A stretch of 55,137 nt of DNA from positions 1 to 55,137 of the forward strand of contig NZ_JRGN01000216.1 in NCBI RefSeq assembly GCF_000775575.1, in the 5' to 3' direction. Origin of the DNA: Planococcus sp. CAU13 (GTDB lineage: Bacteria; Bacillota; Bacilli; Bacillales_A; Planococcaceae). Numbering within the stretch: position 1 is the first letter of the stretch; each line of letters opens with the position of its first letter. Positions 1-8,789 of this stretch are shown here, piece after piece. A model generated the notes under the pieces. It had not been told where the DNA came from. It saw only the letters and a list, made by a program, of their open reading frames with translations, and did no database searches. The position numbers and the translations under genes were made by a program.

Positions 1-57
1 TGCTGTTCAGTTTTCAAGGTTCATGTTTGCCGTCGTTGTTGCTTGGCGACTTTTATT
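1..57 (-). other. rRNA-operon-type leader running off the left edge
   Basis: Read on the minus strand, the sequence after the promoter at 58-86 continues toward position 1 and ends with CTTGAAAACTGAACA. Similar stretches precede 16S rRNA in Bacillus rrn operons, and that resemblance is from memory. No rRNA sequence is inside the window, so this is only the start of a putative rrn transcript. In B. subtilis the salA-gerD-kbaA-pdaB block is likewise followed by rRNA genes. Confidence 0.6.
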
Positions 58-86
58 ATATTAAAGCATCTTCAAACCACTGTCAA
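58..86 (-). promoter_or_regulatory. Strong sigma-A promoter, probably of an rRNA operon
   Basis: On the minus strand the -35 box is TTGACA (81-86), followed by a 17 bp spacer and a -10 box TAATAT (58-63). Transcription would leave the window leftward into the putative rrn leader. It lies downstream of the kbaA terminator, so it is an independent start. The rRNA assignment rests on the leader and on B. subtilis synteny. Confidence 0.75.
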
Positions 87-205
87 CAGATTTAGAAAAG
101 TTTTTTTGAAATTAGTTTTTCCTTCTGTAATTCTCTCTTCACTCCGATAACCGTCCAATGAAAATGTTCTATATATCTTCAGCGCTCTCCAGAATTTATT
201 CCAAA

Positions 206-237
206 TAAAAAAATGCCTGCTCACTCAGCAGGCATTT
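206..237 (-). terminator. Intrinsic terminator after kbaA
   Basis: A 10 bp perfect stem (211-220 with 228-237) is followed on the minus strand by a run of T. It begins a few bases after the kbaA stop codon and separates kbaA from the rrn-type promoter. Confidence 0.9.
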
Positions 238-244
238 CAAAATC

Positions 245-931
245 CTATGATTTTTTAACAGCCGGTTTTGCATTTTCTCTCCGGGCTGCACGGCGCGCTG
301 CGAGTTTATCCCGGTCTTCATCAGACTTGGCATTGTATTTCGGCAGCATCAGAAGCTGATAAGCATTCACCGCAAGGAACGGGAACAGCAGCAGGGTTAC
401 CCAGCTGTCGATATTGCCCGCCTGAACCATCAAAGCCGGCAGCCACTCGAGCGTTGTGACGGCAATCATGAAGAACAGGGCGGAAATGAACGTGGATTTT
501 GTCGTCCACTTGGCTTTGAAATATGCTGTCACCAGCGCTGTCCCGATCAGAATTGCCAGAAGCCCGGCGTACAGCCAGCCTTGAGCTGCAGTTTCGGCGT
601 TCGGCATAAAGCGGAAGACGATCAGATCAAATATAACGACAGCAATGATCAGCAGCTGCACCCAATTCCACAGTGTCAGCGTTCTGAACATATTGATTCC
701 AAATTGGTGAATCGTTAAATATGCGAAAAAGCCCATCTGTGCAATCAGACTCATCGTCATTCCGACAACTACCATCCATATGAAGCCGGCAATGAATTCC
801 CCCCACTCGCCATTTGCGAATGGTGCTGCGAAAACATCGTTCCAGCGTATAAATAATCCCAATAGACCGGTTATCCCGCCGCCTATCAGCAGTGCGGTCA
901 GAGAGAATTTCACCCAATTTCGTATTGTCAC
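245..931 (-). CDS. kbaA: KbaA family membrane protein (KinB-pathway activator)
   Basis: Predicted 228-residue polytopic membrane protein. By eye it has about six hydrophobic segments between residues 5 and 205 and a basic, charged C-terminal tail. It is recognised as KbaA, which in B. subtilis is needed for KinB-dependent entry into the sporulation phosphorelay. The longer frame extends upstream, but the GTG at 929-931 has a GGAGG seven bases before it and starts the conserved region. It lies downstream of salA behind its own weak extended -10 element. B. subtilis flanks it with gerD and pdaB; both are missing here, so the protein may have a role unrelated to spores. Family call is from memory of the sequence and synteny. 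Confidence 0.85.
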   Translation of the reverse strand: MTIRNWVKFSLTALLIGGGITGLLGLFIRWNDVFAAPFANGEWGEFIAGFIWMVVVGMTMSLIAQMGFFAYLTIHQFGINMFRTLTLWNWVQLLIIAVVIFDLIVFRFMPNAETAAQGWLYAGLLAILIGTALVTAYFKAKWTTKSTFISALFFMIAVTTLEWLPALMVQAGNIDSWVTLLLFPFLAVNAYQLLMLPKYNAKSDEDRDKLAARRAARRENAKPAVKKS

Positions 932-964
932 ATTAATGCCTCCGTTATTTGAAGTTCTTTTAAG

Positions 965-973
965 ATTGTACCA
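965..973 (-). promoter_or_regulatory. Extended -10 promoter of kbaA
   Basis: Minus-strand TGGTACAAT gives a TGn extended -10 motif about 35 bp before the GTG start of kbaA. No good -35 box is seen at 17 bp. A weak separate promoter is plausible because salA ends in a terminator upstream. Confidence 0.45.
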
Positions 974-1061
974 ATCACAAAGGCAAAAATCCATAAACGA
1001 AACCCGTGAGATGTGAACAAACCTTGAAGTCAAAGGTTCTGTTCAGATTTTGGGCACATGT

Positions 1062-1093
1062 AAAAACCCGAAACCTTTAAGAGGTTCCGGGTT
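1062..1093 (-). terminator. Intrinsic terminator after salA
   Basis: A 12 bp stem with one mismatch (1065-1076 with 82-93 of the same block) is followed by a minus-strand T run. It lies immediately beyond the salA stop codon at 1098. Confidence 0.9.
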
Positions 1094-1097
1094 CAGA

Positions 1098-2165
1098 TTA
1101 TTGGCGTTTCGCTTCAAATTGCTTAAGGATGCCTTCAGCAATTTCTCCATAAAGTTTCCCTGTCGGATGATTTTCCAGATAAACGGAAGGAGCAAAATCA
1201 GCTTCATTCCAGTCAGGCTGGCCCAGAGGAATCTGTCCAAGCAACGGCACCTGCAGCTCTTCTGCAAGTTTCGGTCCGCCGCCCTGTCCGAATAGATATT
1301 CTTTCTTGCCCGTTTCTTTGCTCTCGAACCACGACATATTTTCAATAACACCCAATACTTCGTGGTCCGTCTGCAGGGCCATCGCTCCCGCTCTTGCCGC
1401 TACAAATGCTGCAGTCGGGTGAGGAGTGGTAACGACGATCTCTTTGGAAGCCGGCAGCATCTGATGAATATCAAGCGCCACATCTCCTGTGCCCGGAGGC
1501 AGGTCCAATAGAAGATAATCCAGATCGCCCCATTCCACATCGCGGAAGAATTGATCCAGAACTTTACCAAGCATTGGCCCGCGCCATACAACCGGCATGT
1601 TCTCTTCAACGAAGAAGCCCATCGAAATGACTTTAACGCCAAAGCGCTCAACCGGGATGATCGTATCGCCGCGCACGACCGGTGTTTTTTCAATGCCCAT
1701 CATATCCGGCACACTGAAACCGTAAATATCCGCATCAATCAAACCGACTTTTTTACCGAGGCGTGCAAGCGCAATCGCCAGGTTCACAGAAACGGTGGAT
1801 TTACCGACGCCGCCTTTACCGCTGGCAATCGAGATAAACTCCACTTTGTTGAGCGGAGACAACAGATCCTGTGCTTCGGATTCATTAGCTGTGCCGCGGA
1901 ATTTAGCCATCGCTTCCGGAGCCAGCTCTTCAAAACGGATACCGACTGAATCGGCTCCGGCACCTTTCAGAATTTCAACCACTTTCATCTGCAATTGCAT
2001 CTGTTCAGGCGTATTGACCTTGGCAATGGCCAATTTCACGCTGACATGGCTTTTTTCTTCTTTGATTCTTACAGAAGTAATGCCGTCTGTTTCTGTCAGC
2101 GATCTATGTAAAAACGGATCTTGAAGCTCTCCGAGTAATTCGCGAACCTGTACTTCAGTCATCAT
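1098..2165 (-). CDS. salA: Mrp/NBP35-type P-loop ATPase, SalA
   Basis: Protein of 355 residues with an N-terminal MIP18/DUF59-like domain (about 1-80) and a ParA-like ATPase domain. The P-loop is SGKGGVGKST near residues 115-124, followed by GLIDADIYG. Mrp homologues carry iron-sulfur clusters on a C-terminal Cys pair, but none is visible here, as in B. subtilis SalA, which represses the regulator gene scoC. The long frame begins upstream, but ATG at 2163-2165 follows AAGGAG at good spacing and matches the family start. Regulatory versus Fe-S carrier role cannot be decided from sequence. A terminator upstream separates it from rpsI, and cwlD, expected between them in B. subtilis, is absent. 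Confidence 0.9.
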   Translation of the reverse strand: MMTEVQVRELLGELQDPFLHRSLTETDGITSVRIKEEKSHVSVKLAIAKVNTPEQMQLQMKVVEILKGAGADSVGIRFEELAPEAMAKFRGTANESEAQDLLSPLNKVEFISIASGKGGVGKSTVSVNLAIALARLGKKVGLIDADIYGFSVPDMMGIEKTPVVRGDTIIPVERFGVKVISMGFFVEENMPVVWRGPMLGKVLDQFFRDVEWGDLDYLLLDLPPGTGDVALDIHQMLPASKEIVVTTPHPTAAFVAARAGAMALQTDHEVLGVIENMSWFESKETGKKEYLFGQGGGPKLAEELQVPLLGQIPLGQPDWNEADFAPSVYLENHPTGKLYGEIAEGILKQFEAKRQ

Positions 2166-2200
2166 ATAAATACACTCCTTATCACTTTTGCTCACCGTAA

Positions 2201-2209
2201 AGTATACCA
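2201..2209 (-). promoter_or_regulatory. Extended -10 promoter of salA
   Basis: Minus-strand TGGTATACT lies about 35 bp upstream of the salA ATG and downstream of the rpsI terminator. The -35 region is poor (ATTTAA-like at 17 bp), which suits an extended -10 promoter. Confidence 0.5.
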
Positions 2210-2255
2210 TAGCGAAATTCTTTTTAAATCTATTCTGACTTTTGTACACATAATA

Positions 2256-2287
2256 AAACCCCTCTTCTCCAAAGAGAAAAGGGGTTT
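2256..2287 (-). terminator. Intrinsic terminator after rpsI
   Basis: An inverted repeat of about 14 bp with a 4-base loop is flanked by A and T runs. It lies just beyond the rpsI stop at 2296 and ends the rplM-rpsI transcript. Confidence 0.9.
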
Positions 2288-2295
2288 CAGGAATA

Positions 2296-2688
2296 TTAAC
2301 GTTTTGAGAACTGTGGTGCACGACGAGCTGAACGAAGACCTGGTTTCTTACGTTCTTTCATACGTGGGTCACGAGTCAGCAAGCCAGCAGATTTAAGTGC
2401 TGGACGGAAAGCAGGGTCTACAGTAAGTAGAGCGCGTGCAATTCCGTGGCGTACTGCTCCAGCTTGACCTGTGAAGCCTCCGCCTCTTACGTTTACAAGA
2501 ACATCGTAGCTTCCAAGAGTTTCAGTAGCTACCAATGGTTGTTTGATGATTTGCTCAAGAGTTTCGTATGGAACGTAATCCGATACGTCACGGTTGTTAA
2601 TTGTAATTGTGCCGTCTCCTGGTACTAAACGGACGCGTGCTGTTGAATTTTTACGGCGACCTGTACCTAAATATTGAACTTGTGCCAA
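2296..2688 (-). CDS. rpsI: 30S ribosomal protein S9
   Basis: S9 is a small-subunit head protein whose C-terminal tail reaches the P-site tRNA. The 130-residue product starts [15 protein letters not shown] and ends in the basic tail RRAPQFSKR typical of the family. It follows rplM by 29 bp, as in most bacteria, and is the last gene before a terminator. Confidence 0.98.
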   Translation of the reverse strand: MAQVQYLGTGRRKNSTARVRLVPGDGTITINNRDVSDYVPYETLEQIIKQPLVATETLGSYDVLVNVRGGGFTGQAGAVRHGIARALLTVDPAFRPALKSAGLLTRDPRMKERKKPGLRSARRAPQFSKR

Positions 2689-2717
2689 AGGTGTATCCTC
2701 CTCTTATTTACTGATTA

Positions 2718-3155
2718 TTATCCGCGAAGTTCGTAGACTTCCGGTTGTTGTGCCTGGTGGTTATGGTCTGGGCCTGCATAGACATGAAGTTTCTTGAAAG
2801 TCTGACGTCCAAGAGAGTTCTTAGGAAGCATCCCTTTGATAGCCAATTCAAGCATTTTAGTTGGGTATTTATCACGCATTTCGCCTGCTGTGCGCTGTTT
2901 CAAGCCGCCAGTGAATTGTGTGTGGCGATAGTAGATCTTATCAGCCAATTTGTTACCTGTAAGATGGATCTTGTCAGCGTTGATGATGATTACGTGATCA
3001 CCTGTGTCAACGTGTGGTGTGAATGTTGGTTTGTATTTACCGCGTAGGATTGAAGCGACTTCAGAAGCTAAACGTCCAAGAGTTTGCCCTTCTGCATCGA
3101 CAACCAACCATTTACGCTCTACTTCGTGACCTTTAGCCATGAATGTTGTACGCAT
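2718..3155 (-). CDS. rplM: 50S ribosomal protein L13
   Basis: L13 is an early-assembly large-subunit protein. The 145 residues match the full family length in Bacilli, starting [17 protein letters not shown] and ending [10 protein letters not shown]. It is the first gene of the rplM-rpsI pair and sits behind a dedicated promoter and leader (see 3156-3318). A second in-frame Met at codon 6 is possible, but the upstream ATG has the Shine-Dalgarno (AGGAGG). Confidence 0.98.
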   Translation of the reverse strand: MRTTFMAKGHEVERKWLVVDAEGQTLGRLASEVASILRGKYKPTFTPHVDTGDHVIIINADKIHLTGNKLADKIYYRHTQFTGGLKQRTAGEMRDKYPTKMLELAIKGMLPKNSLGRQTFKKLHVYAGPDHNHQAQQPEVYELRG

Positions 3156-3283
3156 GTATATTGTCCTCCTAATAAATCGTCTCGTTTAAAATTTTAAAAT
3201 ACAGTGTTCCGCTGTTCCGTTTTTTCGTTATCCCAAGCACTAATAACCTTCCGGGGCATATCGTGGGGGTAATGAAAATACCA
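3156..3283 (-). ncRNA. L13-type autoregulatory leader of rplM-rpsI
   Basis: About 125 bases of untranslated RNA separate the promoter at 3290-3318 from the rplM start. B. subtilis rplM has a recognised L13 leader (Rfam L13_leader) in the same position. I infer the same class from position and length; I did not fold it fully. Confidence 0.5.
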
Positions 3284-3289
3284 TACATC

Positions 3290-3318
3290 ATCATATAACG
3301 CCAGCGCTCAAAAGTCAA
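3290..3318 (-). promoter_or_regulatory. Sigma-A promoter of rplM-rpsI
   Basis: TTGACT (3313-3318), a 17 bp spacer and TATGAT (3290-3295) on the minus strand, between truA and rplM. No U-tailed terminator is seen after truA, so read-through from the ecf operon is also possible. Confidence 0.8.
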
Positions 3319-3350
3319 GGGTTTTTCTAAAAACACCTGGATTGGTTGCT

Positions 3351-4094
3351 TCAGCCTTCATACTCGACGTTTTCAAGGTATAAACCGTGGGGAGCTGCAG
3401 TTTTTCCGGCCGCTCCCCGGTCTGCCGAACGGATGATTTCCGCCACAGCTTCCGGCTGCAGTTTGCCGGTTCCGACTTCCATCAATGTGCCGGCGATGAT
3501 GCGCACCATATTATAGAGGAAACCGGAACCTTCGATGATCATATGCAGTTCTTCACCGTGCTCTTCGAAATCCAGCCTCCGGACCGTGCGCACTTTATCG
3601 ACCACTCCGGTGTTTGCCGCGCAAAAACAGGAAAAATCATGGGTGCCGAGAATCGCTTTTGCCGCTTCCCGCATCGCTGCGACATCCGGGCGCTGTTTCA
3701 AGTGAACCATGTAATTGCGGGTGAACGGACTGATGATCGGGCTGCGGTCCCATTTATAGCGGTATGTTTTACCGCTTGTATGGTAGCGCGCATGAAACCC
3801 GGGCTGAGCCTCTTCAATATGATTGACGCGGATATCTTCCGGCAGCAATACATTCAATGCCTTCAGCCAGCCTTCAGAAGGAATGTCGAATTCCGTATCA
3901 AAATGAATGACCTGGCCGGTTGCATGCACTTTTGCATCTGTCCGGCCGCTCGCCACCACTTGCACGTCCCGCCCTTTGTGGATCCTCTTCAGCACTTTCA
4001 GCAATTCGATTTGCACAGTCCGCGAGTCAGGCTGGATCTGATAGCCGGCGAAACCTGAACCATCGTATGCAATCATCGCTTTCATTCGTTTCAT
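3351..4094 (-). CDS. truA: tRNA pseudouridine(38-40) synthase TruA
   Basis: TruA converts uridines 38-40 in the tRNA anticodon arm to pseudouridine. The 247-residue product has the catalytic Asp in GRTDAKVHATGQ (Asp53) and a C-terminal TruA domain. The usual signature is GRTDxGVHA; here Lys replaces that Gly, a change confirmed in the codons. The start at 4092-4094 follows AAGGAG by seven bases; the upstream codons of the open frame lack a ribosome site. It follows ecfT by 11 bp, the conserved ecfA1-ecfA2-ecfT-truA order of Firmicutes. Confidence 0.96.
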   Translation of the reverse strand: MKRMKAMIAYDGSGFAGYQIQPDSRTVQIELLKVLKRIHKGRDVQVVASGRTDAKVHATGQVIHFDTEFDIPSEGWLKALNVLLPEDIRVNHIEEAQPGFHARYHTSGKTYRYKWDRSPIISPFTRNYMVHLKQRPDVAAMREAAKAILGTHDFSCFCAANTGVVDKVRTVRRLDFEEHGEELHMIIEGSGFLYNMVRIIAGTLMEVGTGKLQPEAVAEIIRSADRGAAGKTAAPHGLYLENVEYEG

Positions 4095-4105
4095 AATTTC
4101 TCTCC

Positions 4106-4903
4106 TTATGTCCGGAAATACCACAGCACAGCAGCCAGACTTCCAAGCAATACGAAACTGAGCGTGTCCGCCACTCGCCAGTCAAGCTGTCTAAAGCGTG
4201 TTCTTCCTTCTCCTCCGCGGTATCCCCGCACTTCCATGGCGGTCGCCAGATCTTCCGCGCGTTTAAAGGCGCTGACGAATAACGGAATCAGCAAAGGAAC
4301 GACCGCTTTGATGCGTTCTTTCATCGGACCCGAACCGATATCCGAGCCCCGTGCCATCTGCGCCTTGATGATCTTGCCGGTTTCATCCATCAGCGTCGGG
4401 ATGAAACGCAAGGAAATCGACATCATCAATGCCAGCTCATGGACCGGCAATTTGATCTTTTTGAACGGTCCGAGAAGAATTTCAATGCCGTCCGTTATGG
4501 AAATCGGTGAAGTGGTCAGCGTCAGGATGCTCGTCATGAACACCAGCACCAAAAATCGGATCGAAATGAAAATCCCTTGCCGCAATCCTTCTTCGTAGAC
4601 TTCTATAATCCAGAAACTGAATAACAGGTCCCCTTCCCTCGTAAAGAAAAGGTGCAGGAAAAAGGTGAATATCAATAAAATAAAGACCGGTTTTAAGCCA
4701 TTTATCAAAAAATACAATCGAATTTTCGACAGAAAAACGATCAATAATGTAAACCCAAGCAGCAATGCATAGCCTATCGCATTATTGGCCACAAAAACGA
4801 TGGCAATGAACAGAAAGACAAAAAGAATTTTTGCCCGCGGGTCCAGCCGGTGGACCAATGAATCACCAGGAATAAAGCGTCCGAAAATCATTTTCTCCAT
4901 CAT
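4106..4903 (-). CDS. ecfT: ECF transporter transmembrane protein EcfT
   Basis: EcfT is the shared membrane scaffold of group II energy-coupling factor vitamin transporters. It couples two ATPases to exchangeable substrate-binding S proteins. The 265-residue product has about five or six hydrophobic helices plus two Ala/Val-Arg-Gly coupling motifs (QMARGSD and MEVRGY) in its C-terminal half. The start overlaps the ecfA2 stop by four bases (ATGA), indicating translational coupling. No S component is encoded nearby, as expected for a shared module. Confidence 0.95.
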   Translation of the reverse strand: MMEKMIFGRFIPGDSLVHRLDPRAKILFVFLFIAIVFVANNAIGYALLLGFTLLIVFLSKIRLYFLINGLKPVFILLIFTFFLHLFFTREGDLLFSFWIIEVYEEGLRQGIFISIRFLVLVFMTSILTLTTSPISITDGIEILLGPFKKIKLPVHELALMMSISLRFIPTLMDETGKIIKAQMARGSDIGSGPMKERIKAVVPLLIPLFVSAFKRAEDLATAMEVRGYRGGEGRTRFRQLDWRVADTLSFVLLGSLAAVLWYFRT

Positions 4904-5772
4904 AGCCGTCCACGCCCTTCCGAGAGAGCCGCTGCGATATTTTTCGCCAGCGCTTCTTCAGTGAGCGAAACACTGCCCAGCAATAAACCCGTGCGTTCTT
5001 CAAAATCCTGCTGAAGCTTTACACTCCTCGGCGGCTGGAGACTGAAATCACCCAATTGCTCTTCATTGGAAAAAATCGCTGCCGGTTCTCCCGTTGCCAC
5101 GCAATGCCCTTTATGCATAATGGCTACACGGTCGGCATATCTTGCCGCATCTTCCATACTGTGAGTCACCAAAATGGTTGTCAGGTTTTTCGTCATGTGC
5201 AATTCATGGAAAAGGTCCATGATCTCCCTGCGCCCTCTCGGATCGAGGCCCGCTGTCGGTTCATCCAGCACCAGCACTTCCGGTTCCATTGCCAGCACAC
5301 CGGCGATAGCGACACGCCGCATCTGGCCCCCGGATAGATCAAACGGCGATTTCTCCAATACACCGGCTGGCAGCCCCAATTGCACCACAAGCTCACGCGC
5401 ACGCCTTTCAGCTTCTTCCTCCGGAACGCCAAAATTGAGCGGACCGAACATGATATCTTTCAAAACGGTCTCATCGAACAGCTGCTGCTCCGGAAATTGA
5501 AAGACGATCCCTACCTGGCGGCGAACCCCCCGGAGATCTTTCGCTTTCACACCGGCTTCGATCTTCCGGTCCCCTATCAGCACTGTGCCTTCTGTCGGTT
5601 TCAAAAGCGCATTCAAATGCTGCAGTACGGTTGATTTTCCGGAACCGGTATGACCGATAATGGCAGTATAGGAACCGGAAGGGATATGAAGGTTTACATC
5701 CGTTAATGCCCTTTTTTCAAAAGGCGTATCTTTTGCGTAACTATAGCCTAAGCCTTCGAGTAATATTTCCAC
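4900..5772 (-). CDS. ecfA2: ECF transporter ATP-binding protein EcfA2
   Basis: This is the second ABC ATPase of the general ECF module, powering uptake of vitamins such as riboflavin, biotin and folate. It has 290 residues with Walker A GHTGSGKST (40-48), signature LSGGQMRRVA and Walker B VLVLDEPTAGLDP. The start codon overlaps the end of ecfA1 by 25 bases. It is paired with ecfA1 and ecfT. Older annotation calls these cobalt transporters (cbiO), but cobalt-specific partners are absent. Confidence 0.96.
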   Translation of the reverse strand: MEILLEGLGYSYAKDTPFEKRALTDVNLHIPSGSYTAIIGHTGSGKSTVLQHLNALLKPTEGTVLIGDRKIEAGVKAKDLRGVRRQVGIVFQFPEQQLFDETVLKDIMFGPLNFGVPEEEAERRARELVVQLGLPAGVLEKSPFDLSGGQMRRVAIAGVLAMEPEVLVLDEPTAGLDPRGRREIMDLFHELHMTKNLTTILVTHSMEDAARYADRVAIMHKGHCVATGEPAAIFSNEEQLGDFSLQPPRSVKLQQDFEERTGLLLGSVSLTEEALAKNIAAALSEGRGRL

Positions 5773-6596
5773 AGTTCATCCACCAACTTATCTTCTGTCA
5801 TATGCTCTTCCTGCAGCCCGACTCCCGCCCCCTGCAATAAATGCGTCATCCGCATCGCAAAAGGCAGATCGAGGCCCATTCCGGTAAGTTCGTCGCCGCG
5901 CTTAAAAACATCTTTCGGTGCACCTTCCACATGCTTATGTCCTTCATTCATGACAATCATGCGTTCCGCGAGGGCCGCTTCCTCAAGATCATGGGTAATG
6001 GAAATTACTGTGAGACCGGTTGATTCGCGCAAGCGCCGGATGGTATCAATAACTTCCAGCCGTCCCTGGGGATCAAGCATCGAAGTCGCTTCATCCAAAA
6101 TCAGCAGCTTCGGACGCATTGCGAGTGCTCCTGCTATGGCCACCCGCTGCTTTTGCCCACCGGACAGATGATGGGGTTCATGATCTTTATAATCCGCCAT
6201 TTTTACCTGATGCAAAGCTTCATGCACCCGGTCTACCATTTCAGCATGCGGCACCCCGTTATTTTCGAGTGCGAACGCAACGTCGTCCTGGACAGTCGCG
6301 CCGACAAACTGGTTGTCCGGATTCTGAAACACCATGCCCATCTGCGACCTTATATCCCACAGCGTTTCTTCAGACATTGCATGGCCAAAGACCTTTACTG
6401 TCCCTTTTTGCGGAAACAGCAGGCCGTTCATCAGTTTCGCAATGGTTGATTTTCCGGAACCGTTATGGCCAACCAGCGCGACCCATTGTCCCTGTAAAAT
6501 AGAAAAAGAGACATCCTCCACTGCCGGCCGTACCGTTTCATCCTCTGTATCGTATGTGAATGTCACGTTTTCCAGTGACAAGATTTCCTGATTCAT
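5748..6596 (-). CDS. ecfA1: ECF transporter ATP-binding protein EcfA1
   Basis: First ABC ATPase of the ECF module; EcfA1 and EcfA2 form the heterodimer that drives vitamin uptake. It has 282 residues with Walker A GHNGSGKST (43-51), signature LSGGQKQRVA and Walker B LLILDEATSMLDP. It is the first gene of the ecfA1-ecfA2-ecfT-truA set. Upstream lie a palindromic repeat with terminator character (6671-6760) and then the rplQ terminator, so expression needs a start between or read-through; no convincing promoter was seen. Confidence 0.96.
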   Translation of the reverse strand: MNQEILSLENVTFTYDTEDETVRPAVEDVSFSILQGQWVALVGHNGSGKSTIAKLMNGLLFPQKGTVKVFGHAMSEETLWDIRSQMGMVFQNPDNQFVGATVQDDVAFALENNGVPHAEMVDRVHEALHQVKMADYKDHEPHHLSGGQKQRVAIAGALAMRPKLLILDEATSMLDPQGRLEVIDTIRRLRESTGLTVISITHDLEEAALAERMIVMNEGHKHVEGAPKDVFKRGDELTGMGLDLPFAMRMTHLLQGAGVGLQEEHMTEDKLVDELWKYYSKA

Positions 6597-6670
6597 CTCA
6601 GCTGACCTCCTCTGGCTCTTCTCATCTCTACTCTACTCGTTACAAGAAGCGTATGTAAAATCTAAAAAGA

Positions 6671-6790
6671 ATAAAAAAAAGCGCGCACCTCATTCAGAGA
6701 AATGCGCTTTTCTGTCTCTATGGCGACCCGGTTGCTTAAGCCGGGGGTGAATGAGGTGCGTAGAGCTAGACAAGACGCCGCCGGTTAAGG
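6671..6790 (-). repeat. Palindromic structured element, probable interspersed repeat
   Basis: A perfect 13 bp inverted repeat (6684-6696 with 6748-6760) encloses two smaller hairpins: CCCGG/CCGGG around TTAAGC, and AGAAA/TTTCT. It is followed on the minus strand by eight T residues, so the folded RNA would act as an intrinsic terminator. The flanking TTGTCTAGCTC, read on the minus strand, reminds me of the bcr1-like repeats common in Bacillaceae intergenic DNA; this is recollection and unverified. It lies about 75 bp before ecfA1, so it could also attenuate that operon. Confidence 0.6.
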
Positions 6791-6842
6791 CTCGCTCATC
6801 ATAACACTCAGCTTTTCATATGTGTCGTATAAATCAATATGC

Positions 6843-6868
6843 TAAAAGAAGAGGGTTTGAACCCTCTC
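6843..6868 (-). terminator. Intrinsic terminator after rplQ
   Basis: A perfect 8 bp inverted repeat (6850-6857 with 6860-6867) is followed by TCTTTT on the minus strand. It closes the infA-to-rplQ gene run; the rplQ stop is at 6879. Confidence 0.85.
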
Positions 6869-6878
6869 CAGATGAAAA

Positions 6879-7253
6879 TTAAACTAATTCGATGATAACG
6901 ATTGGTGCGCCATCTCCGCGACGAGGCCCCATTTTCATGATGCGCGTGTAGCCGCCTTGACGGTCAGCGTAACGTGGTGCAACATCATCAAACAATTTCT
7001 GCAAAGCAAAAATTGTCGTTTCGTTGCCTTCAGCATCAGTAGATGTTACCAATTCACGGCGCATCCATTCTGCTGCTTTACGGCGAGCGTGAAGATCTCC
7101 ACGTTTACCAAGAGTAATCATTTTTTCTACAGTCGAGCGCACTTCTTTCGCACGGGCTTCAGTTGTTTGAATGCGTTCGTGTACGATCAGGTCTGTTGTA
7201 AGGTCACGTAATAGTGCTTTACGTTGAGAACTTGTACGTTGAAGCTTTCTCAT
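6879..7253 (-). CDS. rplQ: 50S ribosomal protein L17
   Basis: L17 lies near the peptide exit tunnel. The 124-residue product begins [20 protein letters not shown] and keeps the family's [14 protein letters not shown]-terminal motif. It follows rpoA, the usual end of the alpha operon, and is closed by a terminator. Confidence 0.98.
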   Translation of the reverse strand: MRKLQRTSSQRKALLRDLTTDLIVHERIQTTEARAKEVRSTVEKMITLGKRGDLHARRKAAEWMRRELVTSTDAEGNETTIFALQKLFDDVAPRYADRQGGYTRIMKMGPRRGDGAPIVIIELV

Positions 7254-7301
7254 TGAAGTTTCCCTCCTTTATTAAAAATAGTTCGGATCCGAGTTCGGAA
7301 C

Positions 7302-8246
7302 TCAGTCTTCTTTACGAAGGCCAAGGCCCAAATCTTCCAACTTCACTTTGACTTCTTCAAGTGATTTACGTCCAAGGTTACGTACTTTCATCATGTCATC
7401 TTCCGACTTGCTTGCCAGTTCGTGTACCGTGTTGATACCCGCACGTTTTAAGCAGTTGTATGAACGGACTGAAAGATCAAGCTCTTCGATAGTCATCTCC
7501 AAGACTTTCTCTTTTTGGTCTTCTTCTTTTTCAACCATGATTTCAGCAGTTTGCGCCTCATCTGTCAATCCTACAAAGATATTCAAATGCTCAGTAAAGA
7601 TTTTAGCTCCAAGCGCAATCGCCTCTTTTGGACCAATGCTGCCATCTGTCCAAACATCGAGTGAAAGTTTATCGAAATGCGCCAACTGGCCCACACGAGT
7701 ATTTTCCACCTGGTAATTCACGCGTGAAACTGGAGTATAAATTGAGTCAATCGGGATAACACCGATCGGAAGATCTTCACGTTTGTTCTGATCTGCTCGA
7801 GCGTATCCACGGCCTCTGTTGGCATACATGCGCATGCGCAGGTGGCCGCCTTTGGCGATTGTTGCGATATATAGATCCGGATTCAGAATTTCTACATCAC
7901 TGTCGTGAGTAATATCTGCAGCCGTAACCGTTCCATCACCTTTTACATCAATTTCAATGACTTTTTCTTCGTCAGAGTAAATTTTCAGAGCCAGTTTCTT
8001 GATATTCAGGATGATTGATGCCACATCTTCTTCTACACCTTCGACAGTGGAGAATTCGTGCAACACGCCATCAATTTGAATGGAAGTAACCGCGGCGCCT
8101 GGTAAAGATGAAAGTAAGATTCGACGTAAGGAGTTTCCTAAAGTGGTTCCATATCCACGCTCAAGGGGTTCAATAACAAACTTGCCGAATTTGGCATTGT
8201 TATCGATCTCAACCGTTTCAATCTTTGGTTTTTCTATTTCGAGCAT
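7302..8246 (-). CDS. rpoA: RNA polymerase alpha subunit
   Basis: Alpha dimerises to seed core polymerase assembly, and its C-terminal domain binds UP elements and activators. The 314 residues comprise an assembly domain (about 1-230), an acidic linker and an alpha-CTD (about 245-314) carrying [15 protein letters not shown]. It sits between rpsK and rplQ, the standard Firmicute position. The 128 bp gap to rpsK contains no convincing promoter or terminator. Confidence 0.99.
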   Translation of the reverse strand: MLEIEKPKIETVEIDNNAKFGKFVIEPLERGYGTTLGNSLRRILLSSLPGAAVTSIQIDGVLHEFSTVEGVEEDVASIILNIKKLALKIYSDEEKVIEIDVKGDGTVTAADITHDSDVEILNPDLYIATIAKGGHLRMRMYANRGRGYARADQNKREDLPIGVIPIDSIYTPVSRVNYQVENTRVGQLAHFDKLSLDVWTDGSIGPKEAIALGAKIFTEHLNIFVGLTDEAQTAEIMVEKEEDQKEKVLEMTIEELDLSVRSYNCLKRAGINTVHELASKSEDDMMKVRNLGRKSLEEVKVKLEDLGLGLRKED

Positions 8247-8374
8247 TCATTTTACCCTCCTTCAAAACGTCGGTGTTTTCGTTAAATCAAGAATTCGATA
8301 GTCACAGACTTTCGCAACGATTCGGAACACATTCAGTAAGTCGTGATGTTCAAAAATCCTATTCAGATTAACGA

Positions 8375-8782
<408 letters not shown>

Positions 8783-8789
8783 TTACTGA

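Noticed and set aside
3387-4058. 223-codon plus-strand frame opposite truA
   Set aside because: It has no ribosome site or family resemblance and lies fully antisense to the clear truA gene.
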